From RUG14199 sp045535205 (lineage in GTDB: Bacteria > Bacillota > Clostridia > Oscillospirales > CAG-272): a stretch of DNA of 21,157 bases. Each line of letters begins with the position of its first letter. Position 1 is the stretch's first letter. Under the pieces are notes generated by a model that was not told the origin of the DNA, made no database searches, and saw nothing but the letters and a program-made list of their open reading frames with translations. Position numbers and translations under genes: made by a program. Positions 14,830 to 21,157 of the stretch are shown here, piece by piece. Location: contig JAZSLF010000030.1 in the NCBI GenBank assembly GCA_045535205.1, positions 1 through 21,157 of the forward strand, in the 5' to 3' direction.

Positions 14830-16821
14830 GTGTCTCACGGCGAAAAAAGAAACAAAATCAGAAAAGGAACATTTTCGTTTTTTGATAAAACGTTTGAGTA
14901 TATATATAACGGCTTGAAGACCGGTGTTGTGGGAGCGTTGTTTACTTCCTATAACAGCGGTGAGACAGAAAACGGTAAAGGTACGTCTAAGCTGAGAGCT
15001 GTACTGTCGTCAGCCTTCAATGACGGATTTACGGTAAAAGCGGCGAAGAGAATATCAGATGTCATGATGATGCTGAGGCTCCGTGTTTACGGAATGTTTC
15101 TTGCTACCTTCGGCATATATACATTTCTTTTTGAGCTTTTTGACAGCTTTTTGCTGAGTGAAAGCAGACAAGTTTTCGGAATTATCTTTGCCGTCGTGCT
15201 GATTTTCTGCTCGGTTCCTCTTATTTTAAGTGAAAAACACCTTATAGAAGCTATGTCGGAGTCTGCGTTGGGACGGTTTATCAGTAAAACTGCGAAAAAC
15301 GGGACTTTTGAGCATGAAAAAACGGGTGTAGGGAGAGTATCCCACGGTTTTATATTGGGTGTTGCTGCAGGCAGCATCGGGTATTTCACTTCACCTTATA
15401 AAGTTGCCTTCGGAATAATTCTTCTTGTTTTGATCTGGGTGATCCTTTCAAAGCCTGAGCTTGGAATTGCAGCGGTTTCTTTCTTAATTCCGTTTATAAG
15501 TGCGAAGCTGAGCATTGTGCTTCTTCTTGTTACCGCTGCGGCATTTTCCGTAAAAGTCATACGGGGAAAAAGATACGTTTGCTTTGAAACGGTAGATGCG
15601 GCTGTGCTGGGGGTTCTCCTTACCGTACTGCTCGGCGGTATCGTCGCACTTCATCCCGGAGCCCATAGAGAGTCACTTACGTATGTACTTCTCATAATTG
15701 TGTATTTCCTCACTGTAAATCTACTTAAAACTAAAGCGTGGCTTGACTGTACGACGGTTGCTTTGGTATTCGGACTTTCTGTTTCCTGTCTTTTCAGAAC
15801 GGTAGGCAACGTCGGTGACGTTGCTTTCGGAAACGTCAGTGCAAATCTGGCGGATATGTTTGGGGGTTCTCTTACGGGACAGCTTCTTTCAGGTGACGAA
15901 AGTATCACCTCCGTTATTTCTGTGACAGCTATACCGCTGACCGTGTCCCTGTTTATGAGACCTGCATTCAGACTTGCCAAAGGGTACGCACTTGCGGCAC
16001 TTGCGGTACTTCTGTTTCCCTGTATTTCAAACGGTACTTTTTGTGCTTTTCTTGCGGTTATAGGTGCGACTCTTTTGCTTCTTCTGATGTATTCGAGACG
16101 TTCACTTTATATAGTGCTTGCGGGAGCTACTGTAATTCCTGCGGCATCGCTTCTGTTTCCTTCTGCTTTTGCAAGAGTTTCCGCTTATGTCGGGAATGAG
16201 GTGAGCGAGGCGGCTTCTCTCAGAGCACCTCTTTGGGAAAATACACTCCGTGTGATGTCTGATTTTCTTTTCGGAGGAATAGGCTTCGGCAAAGAAAGCT
16301 TTTCAGGGATCGCTTCAATGATTTCTTCAACAGGAGAAAGCATTCCTCATTCCTATAACACTTATCTGCAGCTTTGGGTGGAAACAGGAGTTTTCGGAGT
16401 TGTGATATTCCTTGCATTCGCATGGCTTCTCGTAAGCTCGGCTTTTACGATGTTCAAGCGTGTGGATAACGCAAGAAAAAATCCTGCCCTCAGAACGAGA
16501 GGCCTCAGAATTAACAGCCCTGACAGTCTGTCCGGTTTTACTGCCGAGAAAAAAGGAACGAATATAAAGCTTTCCGTAAACCAGTACAGCGTTTCCAGAA
16601 GGATCGGTGCGGCAGCACCCCTTTGCAGCATACTTGGAATGCTTGTGTACGGTTGCTTTGATTATATTTGGTATGATGAAAAAGTATTTCTGATGTTCTG
16701 GCTTACGGCAGGTCTATGCTCTGCTTACGTCAGAAGTGCACGTAAAGAAACAGACGATATTGAGCTTTCATATCTTCTTCGTGAGGAAAGCGAATGCTCT
16801 TGGGAAACCGATATCAACTGA
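14830..16821 (+). CDS. O-antigen ligase / Wzy-like polysaccharide polymerase membrane protein
   Basis: This 663-residue membrane protein has about ten to twelve hydrophobic helices between 85 and 635. The family hallmark is near the C-terminal third: RAPLWENTLRVMSDFLFGG (465-483) followed by HSYNTYLQLWVETGVFG (507-523). It matches the conserved Arg and His/Asn segment of the O-antigen ligase/Wzy_C family, which joins or polymerises lipid-linked glycans on the outer face of the membrane. The His at 507 is the likely catalytic residue. A soluble, charged loop (about 543-592) interrupts the last helices. The start is GTG at 14830, chosen because AAAGGAGGG precedes it at normal distance; the TTG at 14806 would sit almost on the transcript start. 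It leads the cluster with the TagO-like and LCP-like genes, which suggests a surface glycopolymer pathway. The substrate is unknown. Confidence 0.8.
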   Translation: MSHGEKRNKIRKGTFSFFDKTFEYIYNGLKTGVVGALFTSYNSGETENGKGTSKLRAVLSSAFNDGFTVKAAKRISDVMMMLRLRVYGMFLATFGIYTFLFELFDSFLLSESRQVFGIIFAVVLIFCSVPLILSEKHLIEAMSESALGRFISKTAKNGTFEHEKTGVGRVSHGFILGVAAGSIGYFTSPYKVAFGIILLVLIWVILSKPELGIAAVSFLIPFISAKLSIVLLLVTAAAFSVKVIRGKRYVCFETVDAAVLGVLLTVLLGGIVALHPGAHRESLTYVLLIIVYFLTVNLLKTKAWLDCTTVALVFGLSVSCLFRTVGNVGDVAFGNVSANLADMFGGSLTGQLLSGDESITSVISVTAIPLTVSLFMRPAFRLAKGYALAALAVLLFPCISNGTFCAFLAVIGATLLLLLMYSRRSLYIVLAGATVIPAASLLFPSAFARVSAYVGNEVSEAASLRAPLWENTLRVMSDFLFGGIGFGKESFSGIASMISSTGESIPHSYNTYLQLWVETGVFGVVIFLAFAWLLVSSAFTMFKRVDNARKNPALRTRGLRINSPDSLSGFTAEKKGTNIKLSVNQYSVSRRIGAAAPLCSILGMLVYGCFDYIWYDEKVFLMFWLTAGLCSAYVRSARKETDDIELSYLLREESECSWETDIN

Positions 16822-16836
16822 GCCGTAAATACGGCT
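16821..16836 (+). repeat. Short hairpin at the stop codon of the ligase-like gene
   Basis: AGCCGT and ACGGCT flank a four-base AAAT loop, with the first base inside the TGA stop. The following TTGATTGT is only weakly T-rich, so it is a poor terminator. It may stabilise a 3' end or cause partial termination between the first gene and the rest of the cluster. Confidence 0.45.
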
Positions 16837-16872
16837 TGATTGTCCGACTGATGAAAGGACGGTACATTAAAA

Positions 16873-17349
16873 ATGCAAAATAAAAAACACAGGTTTAACG
16901 TAATAGACGTCGTTATTATTCTGGCAGTTATCGCACTTGCGGCTCTGCTTGTAAAAAGCTTTGTTTTTGATAAACAGAATGATAACAGGGCAGAGAAGGT
17001 AAACCTGCAGTACGTTATTGAAACGGATATGCTTTCCGAGGCTCTTGCCGATAACGTTAAAACGGGAGATGCTGTTTACGATCATGTAAGCGGTAAAAAA
17101 ATAGGAGAGGTAACTGCGTGTGACGTGAGAAACGCAACTCACGTGGGAATGTCCGACAGCGGTATGCAGGTCGTAAGTGACGTTGTAGGTTACCGCACTC
17201 TCTATATAACCGTAGAATGTCAGGCATCCGTTATGGCAGACGGTTATTCTGTAGAAACGACAGACATCAGCGTAGGAAGAACATATTCGCTTATGCTTCC
17301 CGACCTTTACTGTACGGGTGTTTGCATCAGTACAGAAGTGACAGACTGA
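16873..17349 (+). CDS. DUF4330-type single-pass membrane protein
   Basis: This is a 158-residue protein of unknown function. It has a short basic N-terminus (MQNKKHRFN), one membrane helix (about 10-31, starting VIDVVIILAVIALAALLV) and an extracellular domain of about 125 residues. The layout, and the motifs KTGDAVYDHVSGKKIGEV (63-80) and GRTYSL (135-140), resemble the DUF4330 family found in Clostridia. The protein encoded at 18644 shares the same pattern: (T/S)G(D/E), then SG, then G-x-V, later GY and G-x-TY, so the two look like paralogues. AAAGGA (16854-16859) is 13 bases from the ATG, longer than its neighbours' spacing. It sits between the ligase-like and TagO-like genes. No catalytic residues are evident; a structural or scaffold role in envelope assembly is a guess. 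Confidence 0.7.
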   Translation: MQNKKHRFNVIDVVIILAVIALAALLVKSFVFDKQNDNRAEKVNLQYVIETDMLSEALADNVKTGDAVYDHVSGKKIGEVTACDVRNATHVGMSDSGMQVVSDVVGYRTLYITVECQASVMADGYSVETTDISVGRTYSLMLPDLYCTGVCISTEVTD

Positions 17350-17429
17350 TCCTGAAAAGGAAATTTGTGTTCATTAATGACGAAAAGCTTTTCCGCTTAA
17401 ATAAACGGTGAAGAAAAACGGAGAAAACA

Positions 17430-18593
17430 ATGGATAATATAAATAATACTATAGTGATTATCGTGTACGCAATAAGTGCCGTACTATGCTCAGGGCTTTT
17501 AGCATTTGCACTTACCCCTCCCGTAAGAGTTCTTGCTTTTCTTATCGGGGCTGTCGATGTTCCGACGGATGAACGAAGAATGCATACAAAGCCGACTCCC
17601 CGAATAGGCGGACTTGCGATATTCGGCGGATTTGCCATAAGCTCCCTTGTCTTCGGGACCTATACTCCGGTTTTGGGTGCTGTGCTTACAGGCGGCTTTT
17701 TGATGGTGGTGCTCGGAATACTTGATGACGTATACCGTCTTAAAGCGTGGATGAAGCTTGTTGCTCAGATAGCGATAGCGGTCGTTGCGGTTCTTTACGG
17801 AATAAAGATAGAGCATATAACCTTGTTTGGCTCGTTGGTGGAATTCGGTGTTCTCAGTATACCGATAACTATTCTTTGGATCGTGGGACTTACAAATGCG
17901 ATAAATCTGCTTGACGGTCTTGACGGTCTTGCCTGCGGAGTATCTGCGATTATGTCGATCACTCTGCTCGGTGTAATACTTATACACGGTGATTATGAAT
18001 CGGCATTACTTATGGCAATACTTGCGGCGGCCTGTCTCGGATTTTTACCCTTCAATACAAACCCTGCGAGAATATTCATGGGAGACACGGGCTCTCTGTT
18101 TCTCGGATATACCATGGCGGTAATGAGCGTACAGGGTGTATTCAAGATGCACACGGTCATTTCCTTCATTATTCCCCTTGCCATGTTTGCCCTTCCTCTT
18201 ATGGATACGCTTTTTGCCATATTCAGAAGACTCAGAGGCGGCGAGAGTCCGTTCTCTCCCGACAGAAAGCATCTTCATCATAAGCTTGTGGATATGGGCT
18301 TTACTCAGAGAGAGGCGGTCAGAATACTTTATTCCGTATGCGGAATACTCGGTCTGGTATCCATAACATTCTCAGAGGATATGTTCAGCCGTTTCAAGCT
18401 GGCGAAAACACTTATCGTTGCGGCAACAGCCATCGTAGTGTTCGGGCTTAACTATATTGTAATGAAAAAGACCAGTACGAGAGTCCTGTCCGGACTTACC
18501 GAACACGGATACAATCCCATAAAAAAAGGCGAAGAGCTGAAGACTAAGGCAGAAAACACAGCTACCGAAAACATAAACGGCGGCGAAGAATAA
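17430..18593 (+). CDS. TagO/WecA/MraY-family polyprenyl-phosphate sugar-1-phosphate transferase
   Basis: This membrane enzyme transfers a sugar-1-phosphate (often GlcNAc-1-P from UDP-GlcNAc) to undecaprenyl phosphate, the first step in teichoic acid or other surface glycan synthesis. The 387-residue protein has about ten or eleven helices. Family motifs are PTDERRMHTKPTPRIGG (45-61), LGILDD (95-100, Asp99-Asp100), NAINLLDGLDGLA (156-168), FMGDTGS (216-222) and the cytoplasmic HLHH (281-284) within PDRKHLHHKL. The HLHH motif fits the WecA/TagO branch rather than MraY. CGGAG (17419-17423) sits six bases before the ATG. The Lys/Glu-rich C-terminus is cytoplasmic. Which glycan it starts cannot be told; neighbours encode ligase-like and LCP-like proteins, consistent with wall glycopolymer or capsule formation. 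The symbol tagO would be plausible but is not proven. Confidence 0.92.
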   Translation: MDNINNTIVIIVYAISAVLCSGLLAFALTPPVRVLAFLIGAVDVPTDERRMHTKPTPRIGGLAIFGGFAISSLVFGTYTPVLGAVLTGGFLMVVLGILDDVYRLKAWMKLVAQIAIAVVAVLYGIKIEHITLFGSLVEFGVLSIPITILWIVGLTNAINLLDGLDGLACGVSAIMSITLLGVILIHGDYESALLMAILAAACLGFLPFNTNPARIFMGDTGSLFLGYTMAVMSVQGVFKMHTVISFIIPLAMFALPLMDTLFAIFRRLRGGESPFSPDRKHLHHKLVDMGFTQREAVRILYSVCGILGLVSITFSEDMFSRFKLAKTLIVAATAIVVFGLNYIVMKKTSTRVLSGLTEHGYNPIKKGEELKTKAENTATENINGGEE

Positions 18594-18643
18594 AAATAAA
18601 AAAGCAATTCAAAGACTTGGAGCTTTAATAAAGAGGTCTGAAT

Positions 18644-19171
18644 ATGAAAAAAGAAGAAGGTGCAAAGAACGTCAAAAGAAGGGTATCGGCTCTTGACGTT
18701 TTCATCGTCGTGCTGGTTCTTATGTGTATAGCGGGAGTTATCGTAAGAGTATATGTAGGCTCTGAGGGAATACTTCCTGTTCTTGATCCCGATATTTCGG
18801 AATATGCGGTGTCTTTTGAGATAAAGCAGGTAAAAGCCTCGGTAGGCGGCTATCTGTCTTCGGGAGAAAAGCTTTGGACGGAAAGCGGAGAGCTTTTCGG
18901 AACGGTAAGCGATAACGTGACCGTAACACCGGCACAGATATTTTTTGAAGATAAAGACGGAAAATACGTTTCCGTGTATTCATCGGCTGATAACGGAGAT
19001 AACAGTCTTGTTGACATAAAAGGCTCCGTTGTTACCGAAGGATATATGGCAGAGTACGGATTTCTGGCGGGAGGCACGACCTACGTAGCTCCGAACTATG
19101 AAATCGATCTGCATACCGAAAAAGCGACGGTAACCGTAATAATTACCGGTATTTCCAAGGTGATGGCATAA
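18644..19171 (+). CDS. Second DUF4330-type single-pass membrane protein
   Basis: This 175-residue protein of unknown function has the same plan as the protein encoded at 16873: a basic start (MKKEEGAKNVKRR), a membrane helix (about 17-38, starting LDVFIVVLVLMCIAGVIV) and an extracellular domain. Shared points include LSSGEKLWTESGELFGTV (71-88) and, near the end, GSVVTEGY (127-134) with GGTTY (143-147), aligning with ASVMADGY and GRTY in the paralogue. Overall identity looks low, so the two probably have distinct roles, perhaps as a heteromer. AAGAGG (18631-18636) gives the ATG a normal seven-base spacing. It lies 50 bases after the TagO-like gene and 28 before the LCP-like gene. I see no catalytic motif. 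Confidence 0.65.
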   Translation: MKKEEGAKNVKRRVSALDVFIVVLVLMCIAGVIVRVYVGSEGILPVLDPDISEYAVSFEIKQVKASVGGYLSSGEKLWTESGELFGTVSDNVTVTPAQIFFEDKDGKYVSVYSSADNGDNSLVDIKGSVVTEGYMAEYGFLAGGTTYVAPNYEIDLHTEKATVTVIITGISKVMA

Positions 19172-19199
19172 TGTCATTGCATATTGAAAGGAACGTCAT

Positions 19200-20282
19200 A
19201 TGAATTTTTTGAGAGGATTGAAAAAATTCGGCATAACGTTTTTGGTGTCTGCTTTGATATTCACAATAGCGGCGGTTTTTGTGACAAACAGCCTTGAGGA
19301 TATACTCCTCGGAATATTCGACAGAACGCCTGACGGAATAACCGACATACTCGCATCTCCCGAGGTTGAGGCATCTCAGGGGGAAGAAGGAGCAAAGCCT
19401 TCTGAAAATGTGCTTAAAAATCTGGACGGAAGCTCATATTCGATGCTTATGGTCTGTACAGACTACAGACCGAATGTATATTCGGATTATCTTCCCGATG
19501 TCGATGACATTGACAAAACAAACGATGAAGCGGGCTATCTTAAAGACGGCTTTCGCATAACGGGTGCATCAAGCATCTGCCTTGTTCAATGCAGTAAGGA
19601 GTACGGACAGTTTATATTTACTCCCATAGCATCGAATACAAACGTAAGTACACCCTCAGGCTACGAAACACTTTACAATATATACGGCTATTACGGATTT
19701 GAATATTTTATGGCGAAGATAGAATCCATAACAGGCGTTTCCATTGATTATTACGCAGTTATAAACTGTACAGACGTGAAAAGCGTGGTGGACGTTATAG
19801 GTGCCGTATACTGTACGGTTCCCACAGATATATTTACTGACGGCAAAGTATACGTCGGTTCAACGGGAGCAGGAAAAATGAAGGCTGTTGATCCGGAGCT
19901 TGAATTTGAGTCCTTCCTGGAAGAATGTACAGATAATATTGGGCCGTCTTCGATGGGACTTCTTTTGTATAAAGATTATTCCGACGGAATAGAGGATGAG
20001 CTTATCATAACCGACGGATATGCAAAAGGGGTATTCAGAAACTTTGCAAAGGTGTCCGAAAAGAGTCAGAGTGCTCTCTGGACAAGAATTGAAAAATATC
20101 TTACGACAAATATCACCGATGACTTTTTCAACTCCAATGCGGCACTTGTTAAAGCATACAGCGATGATATAGCAGCAACCGTATCTTATCCGGGACTGTT
20201 CAAGCCTACGGGCGATTTTGAAAAGTCTACCTTCGAGCCCGATATTTCAAAGGGTGTTGAAGAGCTTTCAAAGTACAGATAA
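19200..20282 (+). CDS. LCP (LytR-CpsA-Psr)-like protein with degenerate active-site motifs
   Basis: LCP enzymes move lipid-linked glycopolymers onto peptidoglycan. This 360-residue protein has the family layout: a short cytoplasmic start, one membrane helix (about 11-29), a linker, then an extracellular domain. YSMLMVCTDYRP (80-91) fits the LCP opening (LLLGxDxRP), and ITGVSIDYYAVINCTDVKSVVDVIGAV (177-203, given in part) is a clear LCP core. Two motifs are eroded. The usual R-S-D-T segment appears as ITGASSICLV (120-129), and the S-I-P-R-D-T segment as FTPIASNTNV (140-149), losing the conserved Arg and Asp. A C-terminal region (about 215-360) is not recognised. AAAGGA (19187-19192) has seven-base spacing to the ATG. 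It is probably inactive as a transferase, or works differently. The assignment rests on pattern alone. Confidence 0.62.
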   Translation: MNFLRGLKKFGITFLVSALIFTIAAVFVTNSLEDILLGIFDRTPDGITDILASPEVEASQGEEGAKPSENVLKNLDGSSYSMLMVCTDYRPNVYSDYLPDVDDIDKTNDEAGYLKDGFRITGASSICLVQCSKEYGQFIFTPIASNTNVSTPSGYETLYNIYGYYGFEYFMAKIESITGVSIDYYAVINCTDVKSVVDVIGAVYCTVPTDIFTDGKVYVGSTGAGKMKAVDPELEFESFLEECTDNIGPSSMGLLLYKDYSDGIEDELIITDGYAKGVFRNFAKVSEKSQSALWTRIEKYLTTNITDDFFNSNAALVKAYSDDIAATVSYPGLFKPTGDFEKSTFEPDISKGVEELSKYR

Positions 20283-20324
20283 ATCAAGTTAATAAAAATC
20301 CATACATAAATGAGGTATTCAAAA

Positions 20325-21157
20325 ATGAACAATTCAGAAAAAACAATGGACAAAATCGTTGCCCTGTGTAAAAACAGAGGTTATATCTTTGCAGGAAGCG
20401 AAATCTACGGCGGTCTTGCAAATTCATGGGACTACGGTCCTCTCGGTGTAGAATTCAAAAACAACGTAAAAAAAGCATGGTGGAAGAAGTTTGTACAGGA
20501 ATGCAAGTACAACGTAGGTCTCGATGCAGCTATCATCATGAACCCTGAAACGTGGGTAGCATCAGGTCACGTAGGCGGATTTTCCGATCCTCTCATGGAC
20601 TGTAAGGAATGTAAGACCCGTCACAGAGCAGATAAGCTTATTGAAGACTATGCTTTTGAAAACGGTCTCGAAGACAATCCTGCCGGCTGGTCAAATCAGG
20701 AAATGGCTGATTACATAGCAGAAAAGGGAATAGTATGTCCCGACTGCGGAAGCAAGGAATTTACCGACATCCGTAAGTTCAATCTTATGTTCAAGACATA
20801 TCAGGGCGTAACAGAGGACTCCAGCTCCGAGCTTTACCTCCGTCCCGAAACAGCACAGGGTATTTTCGTAAACTTCCAGAACGTTCAGCGTACAACACGC
20901 CGCAAGGTCCCCTTCGGTGTTTGTCAGATAGGTAAATCTTTCCGAAACGAAATCACTCCGGGTAACTTCATCTTCCGTACACGTGAATTTGAGCAGATGG
21001 AGCTTGAATTCTTCTGCAAGCCCGGTACAGAGCTTGACTGGTTCGCATACTGGAAAGATTATTGCCACAAGTGGCTTCTTTCACTCGGCATCAAGGACGA
21101 AAACCTCCGTCTTCGTGACCACGAGCAGGAAGAGCTTTCGCACTACTCAAACGCAAC
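20325..21157 (+). CDS. glyQS: Glycyl-tRNA synthetase, dimeric type (partial, C-terminus missing)
   Basis: The first 277 codons of a class II glycyl-tRNA synthetase run off the right edge. The single-chain (alpha2) form is shown by the N-terminal block KIVALCKNRGYIFAGSEIYG (10-29), followed by WDYGPLG (35-41), NPETWVASGHVGGFSDP (73-89) and two CxxC pairs (C93/C96 and C138/C141) likely to hold zinc. RPETAQG (173-179) and motif 2 around FRNEITPGNFIFRTREFEQ (206-224) follow. The start is ATG with GAGG (20312-20315) nine bases upstream. It begins 42 bases after the LCP-like gene. I see neither a terminator nor a T-box between them, so it may be co-transcribed with the envelope cluster. Confidence 0.96.
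   Translation, partial: MNNSEKTMDKIVALCKNRGYIFAGSEIYGGLANSWDYGPLGVEFKNNVKKAWWKKFVQECKYNVGLDAAIIMNPETWVASGHVGGFSDPLMDCKECKTRHRADKLIEDYAFENGLEDNPAGWSNQEMADYIAEKGIVCPDCGSKEFTDIRKFNLMFKTYQGVTEDSSSELYLRPETAQGIFVNFQNVQRTTRRKVPFGVCQIGKSFRNEITPGNFIFRTREFEQMELEFFCKPGTELDWFAYWKDYCHKWLLSLGIKDENLRLRDHEQEELSHYSNA

Noticed and set aside
17350..17429. Small gene or terminator between the first DUF4330 gene and the TagO-like gene
   Set aside because: There is a short palindrome, GAAAAGCTTTTC, but it is weak, AT-rich and lacks a following T-tract. No open frame with a start signal fits in the 80-base gap.

Overview
This looks like a chromosomal core-genome segment from a low-to-moderate GC Clostridia genome, most likely in the Ruminococcaceae/Oscillospirales. 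That placement is an inference from four things: strong AAAGGAG-type ribosome binding sites, a hisS-aspS gene pair, a clostridial-type dTMP kinase, and two DUF4330-type proteins beside a TagO/WecA-like enzyme. I see no phage, transposase, CRISPR array, tRNA or rRNA. No gap between genes reaches 300 bases. The longest is the 204-base divergent promoter region between hisS and the O-antigen-ligase-like gene.

Layout. Bases 1-310 (minus) hold the N-terminal part of a TSUP/TauE-SafE permease. Bases 474-7684 (plus) form a compact, probably single operon: ftsK/spoIIIE DNA translocase, dTMP kinase, a DJ-1/PfpI protein, 5-formyltetrahydrofolate cyclo-ligase, a CPBP membrane protease and the endolytic transglycosylase MltG. 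It closes with a strong hairpin terminator at 7701-7730. Bases 7742-11390 (minus) encode a two-gene heterodimeric ABC exporter with one canonical and one degenerate ATP site. Bases 11517-14625 (minus) hold hisS followed by aspS, with a terminator after aspS. From 14830 (plus) a cell-envelope cluster runs rightward: O-antigen ligase/polymerase-like protein, DUF4330-type protein, TagO/WecA-like phosphoglycosyl transferase, a second DUF4330-type protein, and an LCP-like protein with eroded active-site motifs. Glycyl-tRNA synthetase follows and runs off the right edge.

How the parts fit. The left operon mixes chromosome segregation (FtsK), dTTP and folate supply (dTMP kinase, MTHFS) and peptidoglycan processing at division (MltG). 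The right cluster has the parts of a glycopolymer pathway: lipid-linked initiation (TagO/WecA-like), polymerisation or ligation (O-antigen-ligase-like) and a relative of the attachment enzyme (LCP-like). Two single-pass extracellular DUF4330 proteins of unknown function are interleaved with these. This cluster is the best candidate for something not well described: the LCP-like protein appears to have lost the Arg and Asp of its usual catalytic motifs, and the two DUF4330 paralogues bracket the initiating transferase. Two sigma-A-type promoters facing away from each other, at 14695-14723 (minus) and 14767-14795 (plus), drive hisS-aspS and the envelope cluster.
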